This document shows, piece by piece, positions 5,210-15,178 of a stretch of DNA of 64,000 nucleotides; position 1 is the first letter of the stretch; each line of letters opens with the position of its first letter. The position numbers and the translations under genes are program-made. Below the pieces are notes generated by a model that saw only the letters and a program-made list of their open reading frames with translations, ran no database searches and was not told where the DNA came from. The stretch is from positions 1-64,000 of the IMG/VR virus record IMGVR_UViG_3300032223_002232; one strand, written 5' to 3'. The stretch is from a virus.

Positions 5210-5363
5210 TTGTTTTTCCATGAAATCGTTCTATTTGATCTTTAGCATCAGCATAAGTTGCTTTAGGATTTTTGTCAATAACTTTTTGAATAGCCTCTTG
5301 TATATCTTGAAAGTCTTGTGCTGTAAACTTATCAACCATTTTTAATAAATCTTTATAGTCCAT
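5202..5363 (-). CDS. small hypothetical helical protein, 53 aa
   Basis: The ATG at 5361-5363 gives MDYKDLLKMVDKFTAQDF and then an amphipathic helix (IQEAIQKVIDKNP) and a second helix (YADAKDQIERFHGK). A TTG 24 nt upstream keeps the frame open but has no other support. The ATG follows the previous stop by one base. All-helical and charged; it could be a small binding or adaptor protein. Not recognised. Confidence 0.6.
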   Translation of the reverse strand: MDYKDLLKMVDKFTAQDFQDIQEAIQKVIDKNPKATYADAKDQIERFHGKTNE

Positions 5364-5364
5364 A

Positions 5365-5640
5365 TTATTCTTGTTCCTCGTTATCAAATTTTAGTTTTTC
5401 TAAATATTCATGGCGATTTTCTTTCATTTCTTGAATAGATTCAAAAATAGCGTCCTCTGCTTCATTTTGTTCTCCTTCTGGTAATAAACTCAAGAAACCA
5501 TCTATCATAGCTAAACATCCACCGATTACATGTGATGCAGTTATTCCATCTTCTGTTGGATGAATGCCACAAATAAATTTATCATCAATGTGACCAATCA
5601 TAAAGATTGGTATAAAGTTTTCCATTTCCTCTTCTTTCAT
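5365..5640 (-). CDS. hypothetical acidic protein, 91 aa
   Basis: First gene of the 5640-3360 operon. The 91-residue protein has a beta-rich N-terminal half (FIPIFMIGHIDDKFICGIHP), a short hydrophobic helix (ASHVIGGCLAMIDGFLSLLP) and an acidic C-terminal helix rich in Glu. ATG 5638-5640 is about 6 nt after the inferred -10 box. Not recognised. Confidence 0.65.
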   Translation of the reverse strand: MKEEEMENFIPIFMIGHIDDKFICGIHPTEDGITASHVIGGCLAMIDGFLSLLPEGEQNEAEDAIFESIQEMKENRHEYLEKLKFDNEEQE

Positions 5641-5646
5641 TAGATA

Positions 5647-5674
5647 ATGATAGATTATAATTTTATATTGTCAA
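5647..5674 (-). promoter_or_regulatory. putative promoter of the seven-gene operon
   Basis: TTGACA (5669-5674) and TATCAT (5647-5652) with 16-nt spacing, 6 nt before the ATG at 5640. It lacks the conserved CCTCC spacer, but its position relative to the ATG matches the other copies. Confidence 0.5.
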
Positions 5675-5965
5675 TTACCAAAAAAGATTATGTTTTCTTG
5701 CGGCTTGTTCAAAGCCTTCATCTTGAATATATCTTTTAAGAATCTCTAAATCTTTCTTTTTAACTTTAACATCAGATTCAGCTGTAACTTTGAAATCATC
5801 TAAAGACACATTTTCAATTTTAATAACCCAATTAACACCTTTAAATTTCATTTCAAAATTATAAGGACCACTTGGATTAGTTTTAAATTTTCCCTGTTTC
5901 TTTTGAAACTGCTGGATTTCTTCTTCATCCTCATCACCGTATCCATCATCATAGTATTCGTCCAT
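5675..5965 (-). CDS. hypothetical protein with acidic N-terminus, 96 aa
   Basis: ATG 5963-5965 gives MDEYYDDGYGDEDEEEIQQF, a very acidic leader of about 17 residues, then a basic linker (KKQGKFKTNPSGPYNF) and an alpha/beta part (FKGVNWVIKIENVSLDDF; KKKDLEILKRYIQDEGFEQAA). A TTG two codons upstream is less likely. The split into acidic and basic parts suggests a binding protein. The ATG is 8 nt after an inferred -10 box. Not recognised. Confidence 0.6.
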   Translation of the reverse strand: MDEYYDDGYGDEDEEEIQQFQKKQGKFKTNPSGPYNFEMKFKGVNWVIKIENVSLDDFKVTAESDVKVKKKDLEILKRYIQDEGFEQAARKHNLFW

Positions 5966-5973
5966 AAACAATA

Positions 5974-6002
5974 ATACTATTACAGTATTACACTATCGTC
6001 AA
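5974..6002 (-). promoter_or_regulatory. putative sigma70-like promoter
   Basis: TTGACG (5997-6002), 17-nt spacer, TAGTAT (5974-5979), 8 nt before ATG 5965. The TGA inside the -35 box is the stop codon of the upstream 239-aa gene, the same trick seen at 1782. Confidence 0.6.
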
Positions 6003-6718
6003 GTTGTTGTTTGTTGAGCAGCCCTTCTAGGTGATCTTGGTGTTCTTGGTGTAGTTGGTGTTTGAGGTTGAGTTTGCTGTTGGGGTTGAGTTTGTTGTTG
6101 AGGTTTAGCTTGTTGTTGTGGTTTAGCTTGTTGTTGTGGTTGTTGAGTTTGTTGTGATGGTTGATTCTGTGAATTATTATACACATCTTGATTTATCCAT
6201 CCATCAATATCGGTTTTAGTATTACCAACCAATATATAATCAACGCCAACCATTTGATTACCAACTCTTTGTTTAGGACAAATCTGTACAATTTTGTTTT
6301 CTTGTACTATAGCTACCCCTCTATATGTCATATAATTTAAGTTAATATCTGTTGGTGCTACTGGTTTCCATTTGTTTGGGGCATCTACTGTTCTAATAAA
6401 TAGATAATTTGCTGGTGTATTGTTTGCTCCAACTGGTACTATACCGTAATTTCCATTTTGATCTAAACCCTTTACTACCTTGGCTTTATATTGTGGATTC
6501 TTCGACCAAACAGCAACATCATTTTGTTTAGGTGGATTCTCTTTTGAATAGTTATAAGATTGTTTTTTATCTTTTTTCGGACCTTTGAATGGATCATAAA
6601 ATGCATTTGGGTCTTTAACAGTTGCATTAAAGGCTGCTATACCCTCACCAGCACCTTTAATAAGATTGCCTACAAACTCATTTAAAATGCAATTAACCCT
6701 AGAATCAAACTTATTCAT
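5999..6718 (-). CDS. hypothetical protein with Q/P/T-rich C-terminal tail
   Basis: A 239-residue protein. Residues 1-180 look folded (FVGNLIKGAGEGIAAF helix near 15, then strands such as YGIVPVGANNTPANYLFIRT and YILVGNTKTDIDGWINQ). The last roughly 55 residues are low complexity: glutamine blocks in repeats of AKPQQQ and TQPQQQ, then PTTPRTPRSPRRAA. The tail is encoded by 18-nt repeats (about 6060-6150). It is the first gene read leftward from the divergent point at 6.72-6.78 kb and has a late-type TAAATATA element 5 nt before its ATG, so it may be a virion or late protein. Confidence 0.7.
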   Translation of the reverse strand: MNKFDSRVNCILNEFVGNLIKGAGEGIAAFNATVKDPNAFYDPFKGPKKDKKQSYNYSKENPPKQNDVAVWSKNPQYKAKVVKGLDQNGNYGIVPVGANNTPANYLFIRTVDAPNKWKPVAPTDINLNYMTYRGVAIVQENKIVQICPKQRVGNQMVGVDYILVGNTKTDIDGWINQDVYNNSQNQPSQQTQQPQQQAKPQQQAKPQQQTQPQQQTQPQTPTTPRTPRSPRRAAQQTTT

Positions 6719-6723
6719 TATAT

Positions 6724-6731
6724 TATATTTA
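6724..6731 (-). promoter_or_regulatory. late-type promoter element
   Basis: TAAATATA in the context GTAAATATAATATAATG, 5 nt before the ATG at 6718. Member of the TATAAATA-like family found in front of structural genes. Confidence 0.6.
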
Positions 6732-6778
6732 CATCATTGTGTAAAAAATTACAGTTTTAAGTAAGTATTTTTTAGAAA

Positions 6779-6943
6779 ATGAGTAGTCCAATCTTAATAT
6801 TAACATCTTATGTGGTCAATAATAAAATCATAAGAGGTAGTTTTCCTATATATGTTTTAGGTATATCACAATGTTGTATAAAAGCTGATGGCACTCAAAA
6901 GGTTACTCCTATAGTTATTAACCCTAATAAAATTCAAAAGTAA
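6779..6943 (+). CDS. small protein, 54 aa, translationally coupled to the VWA protein
   Basis: ATG 6779 opens a 54-codon frame (MSSPILILTSYVVNNKIIRG ... NPNKIQK) whose TAA overlaps the ATG of the next gene as TAATG at 6941-6945. The overlap argues that it is real and that the two proteins are made together. The sequence looks beta-stranded with a Gln-Cys-Cys in the middle. No good Shine-Dalgarno is present; a TAAGTATT, one change from the late element, lies 9 nt upstream (6762-6769). It could be a chaperone-like or capping partner, but nothing in the sequence proves that. Confidence 0.65.
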   Translation: MSSPILILTSYVVNNKIIRGSFPIYVLGISQCCIKADGTQKVTPIVINPNKIQK

Positions 6944-9900
6944 TGCAAACATTTACCAATACACCAGCTTTATTATCTTACCCTGATTGGTCAAAATCAT
7001 TAGGAGTATACTCGGATAATTCTCAGGCAAAATATTTAGAATATTTGACTGATTGGTATAAAAGTTACAGTTTAGATCAAAAATCAATAGATAATAACAA
7101 TAAAATTAAAGATCAATATATTCAATTAATTAAAGATTTAAATTTTTTATTCAATGCTGATGAAAGAGATTTATTCTTATCTGATATTGATTATAATAAT
7201 ACTGATGATTTAATTTATATTATCCCTTACCTTGCTCATAAATTAAAAGAAATTACACAAATTATTGCTGCTAAAAGAGAAGAGCTTAAAAACTCAAAAT
7301 TCAAACACGGAATGATTGGTAGTAATTTAGGTTTGGAGAAAATATTGTATGAGTATGTTTTAAAGAATTTTACTAAAAAAGATTATTCATACACAAGAGT
7401 ACCAATATCACCTTTAACATCTTTCTTTCCAGAATTATCATCCATTAGTAATGATTTTTATATAGAGATTGAAGAGTTATATGATACAGAAAATTATCAT
7501 GATTCAGATCCAACAGTTAGTATTAGTAATTACGAACCACTATCTGCAATAAATGATTATTATCCGTTTGATAGTTTAACAGATGATGATATTAATAATC
7601 TAATATCATCAAGAATAATTCCTAGAATAGTACCAACACCACTTTCAAAAATATTCAATGAATATTTGACATCAGTACCAACACTTTCAACGACAACATT
7701 ATCAGCTTTGTCAGCTGAATATACTGCAAAGACATTTAATATAATAGCTGCTAATCAAAAATATCTTGGTGAAAGTGTTTATGGTTTAACTGCTGTTAGA
7801 GTTAGTGAACTTAATGCACCAGATTATACAATATCCCTCAATCTTCAACAAGGTAACAATTACTTTTATTGGCCTAGTGGTGATAAGGTTGCGGATGATT
7901 CACAAATAGGAAATATATTTAAACCAATATTAATTAATAATTCTAATTTTGTTAATAATCATCCTGTTTCTGGATCTTCATATCTTGATTCTGATTTAAT
8001 CTTTACAGACAAAAATGGAATACTTGAAGGTGCTTGGCTTCAAGGTAGGAGAATCATACAAACTAAAGATACAATGAGTATCAATTTAGTTGCAAAGGAT
8101 AATAGAAGCTTTGTGTTTCCATTTGTAGGATTTAATATTAATTCAAAAGACTTATCATTTAAAAGTTATAGTTTAAATGATAGCAATTATATTTTATATC
8201 AAACATTAGATAAATCTATTAAACAAAATATTTTAAATACATATTATTCAAATCATTTACCAAGCTCTGCTGTAAATGACATGTATTTAAACCAAACAAA
8301 ATTAATTGATGCTGGTGCATTTGCTGGTAAATTTTCAGACGAATCTGATACTCTTGTAAAGACACCTAGTGCTAATCAACAAACAATATGGAGTGATGAA
8401 TTATTAGGTAATGTTGAGAAATCTTTCTTGTTTAAATTTAATAAAACAGATATTCCAATTTCAACTGGTTTCAATAATATACTTTGGCCTTTAATGAATT
8501 ATAGTGATGGTCAAGGTAGTGTTAAAAATCTATCATTAACGTTAGATGATAAAACATGTTTACCTATAATGTTGGGTAATACATCACCAGCACAATCAAT
8601 GCTTGGATGTACCGCTGGTAATAATTTTAATACATCGGATGTAATATATAAAGTATCTGATAATGCTGGTAATAATGCAATTGAAGCTGCATGGCTTGGT
8701 GCTGGTAATATCAGTCAATTAGATTATACACAACATATAATACCAGTATATGCTACATCTGCTGTTAATTGTGCTGAATATATTGATGGTCCAATTCAAC
8801 CATCTCTATCATTCATAGCTCAACCCGGAGAATATACATCATTTATATGGATGGATAAAGATACACCAGCTGATGATGTGTTCTTATATCGTGAACATGC
8901 TGCAAATTGTCCTTATGGTCAATCATATCCACATAATTTCTTTGTAAATCAAGATTATCAAAATCCAACACCATTAAATTCTGGTGATAGTTTCCCTTTA
9001 ACGAAAACACCATGTAATTGTAGATCAATATACTACTCACCACTTGGTCATGAGGGTGATACTTTTGATTCATATAATACAATGGGTGATTTACTTTTTG
9101 CAGATCCAAAGGGATTAGGTGCTGACTTTACAGTAAACTCTTGGGTTGATACTAGAAACTTTGATCCACATCATAGTCCACAATTTTCATTCTATCAATT
9201 AGATGGAACTATGGATAAAGATGTTGGTTATGGATTAGGCAAATGGATGACAGGAAATGGTCACAGAATGATTTTAAAAACTGGAAGACGCTATACATAT
9301 TATAGATCACCTTTAAGAAAGGGTGTAGATAATAATATAACTGTTCCATATTTAATTACAAACTATGCTTATCAAAACATTTCTGTAAACTGTCCATCAG
9401 GTTATGCACCAAGAATAGACTTGGTTGTATTAATCGATAATAGTAGAACTGAGACATATGCACTTGATACAAGTAAAACAATGGCTGCATCATTCTGTGA
9501 ATATGCACTCAATACTAATTCCGATATTTTAATTTCCGTAATATCATTTGCTGAAAAGGGATTATTATTAAACTATCTTACTAATAATAAAAATTCAGTT
9601 TTAAGTCATATATCAGGTATACAACCAACAACTTCAAGCCCTGAATGGTTAACAGATATATATGGTGCTTTAATTTTAGCTAACAATGTTTTAAGCGTAA
9701 ATAAACCCTTAAATAATAATTGTGATATCACAGATACAACAAGCCTATGTAAAGGTTTGGCTGATAGAATATTAAACTTTAGTAATATACCTACAATAAC
9801 AAACTGTCCAAGAAGTAATGCCGCTAAAAAGATAATAATATTTAGTGATGGTCAAGAAACCGTAAATATAGGTAAAGCTATTCCTATTGCTGAAAAAATA

Positions 9901-11541
9901 AAAGCAAGTGGTGTGGAGATAATATCAATGGATCTTGGTTATTACTCGGATCAGAATGATTTAATGGAAACCATAGCTAATGATGGATATTATTATAATG
10001 TTCAAAATTATATATTATATGGTGATGTTAATTTAGATTCATTTAATAGAAGTATATCACTTTCATTGTTAGGTTGTTTCCCATCAATTCCAACTTGGTG
10101 TAAAGCAACTAAAAATAGTGCTGGTGCTTGGGTGGAAAATTATATCGTTTCTGATATGGAATTAAAACCCGGAGATTATTTGGTATATGTTCATAGAGGA
10201 AAGGTTTCATATGTTGGTCAAAATCCAAATGTTTCATTCACAATACCAACAATATCATTTACTGTTAATTTAAAATTAGATGGTTGGGATTATAGTACAA
10301 GTACATTTAATTTATCAGCTGCTGGTGCTGATTATGGTGCAAGACCATTTTGGGCTAAAACACTTACTAACTCTGCAAGTACTTTTGGATTTGGTGGTCA
10401 AATAACATATTATGATGATTATGTTTTAGTACACCAACCCGACATATCTGATATGGTATTGAATAATGGGTGTTACATTCAATATTCCAGTATGGGTAAT
10501 AGAAATGTAAATTGGCAAGAGCATCTTACATTTAATGTAACTTTAACAACTCAACAATGGAATAAATTAATAATAGATAAAAACTATTCTAATTTATCAT
10601 TTGCATTCAATTCTGATAATTTATATGATTTAATTATATCACAATCACATGAGCCTAGTGATTTAACATTAGAGAGTTATTCATCATTTAAACCTGTAAA
10701 ATATAATTATTTTGTAAGAAACTCAGCATTTAACTTTACACAAGACTTGTATTATATAAATCGCTGTGAAACTAGTTTTGTAACATTTACAACTGCTAGT
10801 GTATTAGAAGCAGTAACTCCACATTTAAATCTTGATAATATTCATTACCCAACAGTTGCAACAATTGATTTTCCATCTAATACGGTATCAGAAACTCAGT
10901 TGGGTCATTATTTATTACCAGATAGATTAGGTGTTCCTTATTATTTAGGTAGAGGTTACACTATGAATGTTGATCCTAATAAGTTATCATATATTGATTC
11001 TGTTAGTGCTGAAAGATTATTTTTAGATATTAACAAATATGCATCAAGAAATAGAGGTTTAACTAAAAATGATCAAAATTCACCAGTTTCTATAACAGAT
11101 ATTGATAACAGATGGTTATTTGAGCCATATTCAACAGGTAGTAAATCTGGTATAATTAACAATACTAAAAATAATCAAAAGTTAGTCCCATATCAAACAA
11201 ATTATGAAATAAACCAAAATAATGAAATTGGTTTATGTTATCAGAAGGATAATTTTGAATTTTGGGATGTTAATTATTATAATCAGTGGTCTGATGAATT
11301 AAATTATCCATTATCATTTAGAAAAGAATTAATACTTTCAAGTTATTTTAACAGAGTAGAATCACTTTTAACTAATAAAGGTGTAACAACCCAATGGCGC
11401 ACAGATATATTTGGTAACAACTATGGATTATTTAAAGATTACGATTTACCTGAAACATATCACATTAAGACTGAAAGAGGTGTAAATACAATATCTGAAG
11501 GATATATACCACTTAGTGTTGAAAGTGCTGAGATTGGATAA
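6943..11541 (+). CDS. large virion protein with von Willebrand factor A domain
   Basis: A 1532-residue protein and the first large gene of the only plus-strand block. Residues about 823-1015 form a VWA-like domain: the MIDAS start reads DLVVLIDNSRT (Asp-x-Ser-x-Thr instead of the usual final Ser), and a later strand carries IIIFSDGQET. VWA domains bind metal and mediate adhesion. The rest is beta-rich, low in charge and full of Asn, Ser, Thr and Tyr, typical of tail fibre or baseplate-attached proteins. There is a local Cys pattern (AANCPYG ... TPCNCRS near residues 650-690). No signal peptide. It probably acts as a receptor-binding or tail-wing protein; that role is inferred. Confidence 0.75.
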   Translation: MQTFTNTPALLSYPDWSKSLGVYSDNSQAKYLEYLTDWYKSYSLDQKSIDNNNKIKDQYIQLIKDLNFLFNADERDLFLSDIDYNNTDDLIYIIPYLAHKLKEITQIIAAKREELKNSKFKHGMIGSNLGLEKILYEYVLKNFTKKDYSYTRVPISPLTSFFPELSSISNDFYIEIEELYDTENYHDSDPTVSISNYEPLSAINDYYPFDSLTDDDINNLISSRIIPRIVPTPLSKIFNEYLTSVPTLSTTTLSALSAEYTAKTFNIIAANQKYLGESVYGLTAVRVSELNAPDYTISLNLQQGNNYFYWPSGDKVADDSQIGNIFKPILINNSNFVNNHPVSGSSYLDSDLIFTDKNGILEGAWLQGRRIIQTKDTMSINLVAKDNRSFVFPFVGFNINSKDLSFKSYSLNDSNYILYQTLDKSIKQNILNTYYSNHLPSSAVNDMYLNQTKLIDAGAFAGKFSDESDTLVKTPSANQQTIWSDELLGNVEKSFLFKFNKTDIPISTGFNNILWPLMNYSDGQGSVKNLSLTLDDKTCLPIMLGNTSPAQSMLGCTAGNNFNTSDVIYKVSDNAGNNAIEAAWLGAGNISQLDYTQHIIPVYATSAVNCAEYIDGPIQPSLSFIAQPGEYTSFIWMDKDTPADDVFLYREHAANCPYGQSYPHNFFVNQDYQNPTPLNSGDSFPLTKTPCNCRSIYYSPLGHEGDTFDSYNTMGDLLFADPKGLGADFTVNSWVDTRNFDPHHSPQFSFYQLDGTMDKDVGYGLGKWMTGNGHRMILKTGRRYTYYRSPLRKGVDNNITVPYLITNYAYQNISVNCPSGYAPRIDLVVLIDNSRTETYALDTSKTMAASFCEYALNTNSDILISVISFAEKGLLLNYLTNNKNSVLSHISGIQPTTSSPEWLTDIYGALILANNVLSVNKPLNNNCDITDTTSLCKGLADRILNFSNIPTITNCPRSNAAKKIIIFSDGQETVNIGKAIPIAEKIKASGVEIISMDLGYYSDQNDLMETIANDGYYYNVQNYILYGDVNLDSFNRSISLSLLGCFPSIPTWCKATKNSAGAWVENYIVSDMELKPGDYLVYVHRGKVSYVGQNPNVSFTIPTISFTVNLKLDGWDYSTSTFNLSAAGADYGARPFWAKTLTNSASTFGFGGQITYYDDYVLVHQPDISDMVLNNGCYIQYSSMGNRNVNWQEHLTFNVTLTTQQWNKLIIDKNYSNLSFAFNSDNLYDLIISQSHEPSDLTLESYSSFKPVKYNYFVRNSAFNFTQDLYYINRCETSFVTFTTASVLEAVTPHLNLDNIHYPTVATIDFPSNTVSETQLGHYLLPDRLGVPYYLGRGYTMNVDPNKLSYIDSVSAERLFLDINKYASRNRGLTKNDQNSPVSITDIDNRWLFEPYSTGSKSGIINNTKNNQKLVPYQTNYEINQNNEIGLCYQKDNFEFWDVNYYNQWSDELNYPLSFRKELILSSYFNRVESLLTNKGVTTQWRTDIFGNNYGLFKDYDLPETYHIKTERGVNTISEGYIPLSVESAEIG

Positions 11542-11545
11542 ATAT
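11538..11545 (+). promoter_or_regulatory. late-type promoter element
   Basis: ATAAATAT in the context GATAAATATTAATAACG, overlapping the stop codon of the VWA gene and ending 8 nt before the ATG at 11554. Confidence 0.55.
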
Positions 11546-11553
11546 TAATAACG

Positions 11554-12162
11554 ATGAACTTAAAATTTTCACAATTTAAACCAGCCACAAATCTTGTAGA
11601 TAGTGATGTATTACCTATATTAAGAACTAATGACAATTATGCCATAAGTGCCTTATCCATATTTAATTATATGTCTGGTAATAAATTTAATGAGTTATAT
11701 ACATCATATCAATATTATAGTTCTGTATTTTTAGGATCAAATTCAAATGCTAATTCTGTATTTTCAACATATTCTAATAATAGTTCTTTTTATGTAACAA
11801 CTAATGCCGCTCAAACAATATCTGGTATTAAAACATTTTTCGATTCATCGTTCTTTAAAACATCACTTTCATCTGTTGTGATTTATACACCGAATGGAAA
11901 TTCTAACAATTGGAATGTAGCATCAACTTATGTTTTTAGTAATAGTGCAAGTATTAAAAATGTAACAGATACAGTGAGTAATTCAGCTGGTAATTGGAGT
12001 GATACATATAGTGGGTTTTCTCAATTATCAAGTATTGCTGTTGTTAGTGATATTACAAATACACCATCAGCAACAGCAATTAAAAATATTATAGCAATAA
12101 CACAAACAACATATGATAATCTTATAATAAAAGATCCTTATACTTTTTATATTATATCATAG
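11554..12162 (+). CDS. small tail-fibre-like structural protein
   Basis: A 202-residue protein beginning FSQFKPATNLVDSDVLPILR and then NYAISALSIFNY, a pattern like the N-terminal segments of phage fibres that place a short anchoring region before repeats (a similar plan is seen at the start of the gene at 46654-48723). The middle is Ser/Asn-rich (TTNAAQTISGIKTF is a typical phage-fibre phrase), and it ends IITQTTYDNL-like followed by DPYTFYIIS, a common closing motif of phage fibre proteins. It lies between the VWA protein and the RCC1 protein genes and is likely part of the same appendage. Confidence 0.65.
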   Translation: MNLKFSQFKPATNLVDSDVLPILRTNDNYAISALSIFNYMSGNKFNELYTSYQYYSSVFLGSNSNANSVFSTYSNNSSFYVTTNAAQTISGIKTFFDSSFFKTSLSSVVIYTPNGNSNNWNVASTYVFSNSASIKNVTDTVSNSAGNWSDTYSGFSQLSSIAVVSDITNTPSATAIKNIIAITQTTYDNLIIKDPYTFYIIS

Positions 12163-12171
12163 TCTTGACTC

Positions 12172-15100
12172 ATGCCAGCTTATAACAAAACTTCTTATTA
12201 TAATAATAATCCAATAACGGAAGTATTTGGTTCACAAACTACTCTTTATTATTGTAGGGATAAAATTTCTTTTTGGGGTGATAATTCATATAATCAATTA
12301 TACAATACAAGTAATTTAAATTTAATAAATGCTGCAAGTATAGCAGCTTATGATCACACCGTTGTAGCATTACCTGATGGTGAGGTTGTAGCTTGGGGTA
12401 AAAATGACAAAGGTCAATGTAATGTTCCTAATGGTTTAAGAAATGTTAAAAGTGTATCTGCTGGTAAAGCTTTTACTGTCGCTCTTAAAGAGAATGGAAC
12501 TGTTGTCGCTTGGGGTGATAATAGTTCAGGACAATGTAATATACCAAGTACCGCCACATCTGTTGTAGCTATAGCTGCTGGTGATAACCATGTTTTAGCT
12601 ATAAAAAATGACTTATCTATTATAGCTTGGGGTTCTAATTTCTTTGGTCAAAGTTCAATTCCATCTAATATAGGTAAAATTGCAAATATTGCTGCTGGTG
12701 GAGATAATTCCGCTGTTTTATTAATGGATGGTAGTGTTTATATTTGGGGAAGTAATATAAATGGTAATTTAAATAAACCAGCAAATTTAACTAATGTTTC
12801 TACATTATCAATAAAAAGTAGTCATGTTCTTGCACTTAAAAATGATGGAACTATTGTTGCTTGGGGTAATAACAATTATGGTCAAATTACAATACCAGAT
12901 ACATTAACAGGAAACAAGATAAGAAAAATATCTGCTGGTGTAAATTTTAGTTTAGTTTTAGATTATGCAGGTATTATAACTGCTTGGGGTGATTCAAGTA
13001 AATCACAAACAATTTTACCAAATTTATATCAAGTTGAAAATATTGCAGCTGGTCACAGTCATAGTATTGCATCTTGGTGCTCAATAGTACCGACACCAAC
13101 ACCTACAAAAACGGTTACACCTACACCAATTACACCAACTCCAACTAATACACAAACACTAACTCCTACAGTAACACCAAGTGTAACGCCTTCAATGAGG
13201 GTAACCAATACACCGAGACCTACTATAAATTTAACAAGAACACCAACACCGACACCTACAGCAACACCAATAACAACAGTAAGTGTAACACCAACAAAGA
13301 AACCTCACCCATCACCATTTAGAAAACCTGTTGCTCCTCCACCAGCTAATCAATTTATTCCACCAAAACCAACACAAGAGGCGTTATATTTTCAAAATCC
13401 ATCGCAGACACCAACAAGAACATTAACAAAAACTCCTACTTGTACACCGACATTTACACCTACTGTTACGCCGACTTCAGGTACACCAACGCCTACACCA
13501 ACAGTAACAAAAACAAAACCCACACCCACACCTACACCAACAGTAACGACATCTGTTGGTTCTTATAAGAATTGTGCATATCCAGCATTTAATGGTTTCC
13601 AAAATACTAATAATACATATACAACAATATCATTGTACAAATGGGATAGTTGTATAAGCACTGGTAATCAGAATGATGGTATAATAGATAGTTCAAAATA
13701 TTTTACATCACCCGGTTGGAATGTTGATGGTCATGTAACTATTGTTGCTATAACAAAAACAACAGGAATTGTTCGTGAATCAACTGGAACATTCTTATCA
13801 AAATATCCAATAGGATCAACACAAATAATTTCAAATGTAATAAATTTAAATAACTACCCAAATGTGGTTTCAGATACAAGAAGAAATGGTTCTGGTAACA
13901 TTTACTGTAATAATACTGATGGTAGTATGAATTTTGTATATTTAACAAATGATTATTCTAAAAACTGTGTGCCTTTCGGTGTTAATGCACCAGTTTATGG
14001 TGTATACCATGATGCAGTTGATAACACAATATATGCCGTTGGTTCATTCACAACAGTTAATAGTTTAAATAGAAATCAAGTTGCAAGGTTTAATTATAAT
14101 GGTGTATATGATCAATCATTTGACGTAAATCAAGGTTATAGTGGTACACCGTTTGACTACCCACCAAATGATATAAGAAGAATTAATGATTCATTGTATA
14201 TATCAGCATTGCAAAAATTTGGAACAGTTGGATCTAATGTATTAACATTCAGATCACAAAATGGTTTAGCTAGTAATTTACATAAAGTTGATTTAAATGG
14301 CGTTAGAGATATAAACTTTTTACCATTTACATTTACATTTAACAATAATAATTTTATTGATTATGTAAGTGTACCATCTCAAAATCTTTTAATATTAGTA
14401 AACTCAAGAGCTATTTCATTTAGAAATATAAACAATAATTCACAGTTATCTACAACTATAAATGGAACAGATAGTATACAGGGTATAGTTAAACCTAATG
14501 AAGTAAACCCATCGACTGTTTATATTTTACAAAAGATAAATGGTGGTATTAGTGCAACACAAACACCAAATGCAATTAAAGCTATTAATACAACAACTGC
14601 TTCGATTGATACTAGTATAAACAATTATATAGGTAAGGGTATGATATCAACCGATAATGGTGGATTTGCATTTGGTGCATTATCACCTCAACATGATTTC
14701 ATGGTTCTACAAAGATCTTATAGTGATAATAACATGACACCGGGTTATTGGAATGGTGGAACTGTTAACTCACCTGTTTTATCAAAAATATATACATCTA
14801 ATTTTTCAATACCAAACAATACAATTATATGGAATACATATAATCATATTGTGGGTGCTAATGCTAATAATGGAAATATGTTGATAGATAGTAATGGTAG
14901 AATTTATTTAGTATTACTAAATGAAACTAATTATATTTTCAGTAATATCAATGTTCAACCATATTCAATTATAAGATTATTCCCAGATGGTACATATGAC
15001 GGTTCTTTCAATGTAATGGCTAATTTAAATCCTAGTGGTAAAATCTATAATGCTGCATTGATAAGTGATTTTGAATTAATAGTTTGTGGTGACTTCACAT

Positions 15101-15174
15101 CTTATGCAGGTAATGCATCTAAACAGTATATTGTAAAAATTGACACTAATGGCAATCCTATAAATATAATGTAA
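12172..15174 (+). CDS. RCC1-like propeller / Pro-Thr linker / delta-60-like propeller protein
   Basis: A 1000-residue protein in three parts. Residues about 25-300 contain about six or seven repeats of the form VAWGxNxxGQ followed by IxAGxxHxxAL, the RCC1 family signature that folds as a seven-bladed beta-propeller. Residues about 303-460 are a low-complexity Pro/Thr linker ([10 protein letters not shown] units). Residues about 600-1000 hold repeats such as AVGSFTTVNSLNRNQVARF and LIVCGDFTSYAGNASKQYI, resembling delta-60/DUF5122 beta-propeller repeats. The plan suggests two adhesive heads joined by an extended rod on a virion. RCC1 is best known from eukaryotic regulators but occurs widely as a binding scaffold. 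Confidence 0.75.
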   Translation: MPAYNKTSYYNNNPITEVFGSQTTLYYCRDKISFWGDNSYNQLYNTSNLNLINAASIAAYDHTVVALPDGEVVAWGKNDKGQCNVPNGLRNVKSVSAGKAFTVALKENGTVVAWGDNSSGQCNIPSTATSVVAIAAGDNHVLAIKNDLSIIAWGSNFFGQSSIPSNIGKIANIAAGGDNSAVLLMDGSVYIWGSNINGNLNKPANLTNVSTLSIKSSHVLALKNDGTIVAWGNNNYGQITIPDTLTGNKIRKISAGVNFSLVLDYAGIITAWGDSSKSQTILPNLYQVENIAAGHSHSIASWCSIVPTPTPTKTVTPTPITPTPTNTQTLTPTVTPSVTPSMRVTNTPRPTINLTRTPTPTPTATPITTVSVTPTKKPHPSPFRKPVAPPPANQFIPPKPTQEALYFQNPSQTPTRTLTKTPTCTPTFTPTVTPTSGTPTPTPTVTKTKPTPTPTPTVTTSVGSYKNCAYPAFNGFQNTNNTYTTISLYKWDSCISTGNQNDGIIDSSKYFTSPGWNVDGHVTIVAITKTTGIVRESTGTFLSKYPIGSTQIISNVINLNNYPNVVSDTRRNGSGNIYCNNTDGSMNFVYLTNDYSKNCVPFGVNAPVYGVYHDAVDNTIYAVGSFTTVNSLNRNQVARFNYNGVYDQSFDVNQGYSGTPFDYPPNDIRRINDSLYISALQKFGTVGSNVLTFRSQNGLASNLHKVDLNGVRDINFLPFTFTFNNNNFIDYVSVPSQNLLILVNSRAISFRNINNNSQLSTTINGTDSIQGIVKPNEVNPSTVYILQKINGGISATQTPNAIKAINTTTASIDTSINNYIGKGMISTDNGGFAFGALSPQHDFMVLQRSYSDNNMTPGYWNGGTVNSPVLSKIYTSNFSIPNNTIIWNTYNHIVGANANNGNMLIDSNGRIYLVLLNETNYIFSNINVQPYSIIRLFPDGTYDGSFNVMANLNPSGKIYNAALISDFELIVCGDFTSYAGNASKQYIVKIDTNGNPINIM
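15159..15166 (+). promoter_or_regulatory. late-type promoter element inside upstream gene
   Basis: A perfect TATAAATA (context CCTATAAATATAATG) in the last codons of the RCC1-type gene, 12 nt before the ATG at 15179. Confidence 0.6.
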
Positions 15175-15178
15175 TCAA

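Noticed and set aside
1-6000. CRISPR array suggested by regularly spaced repeats
   Set aside because: The repeats are separated by genes of variable length and each sits before a start codon, which fits promoters and not spacers.
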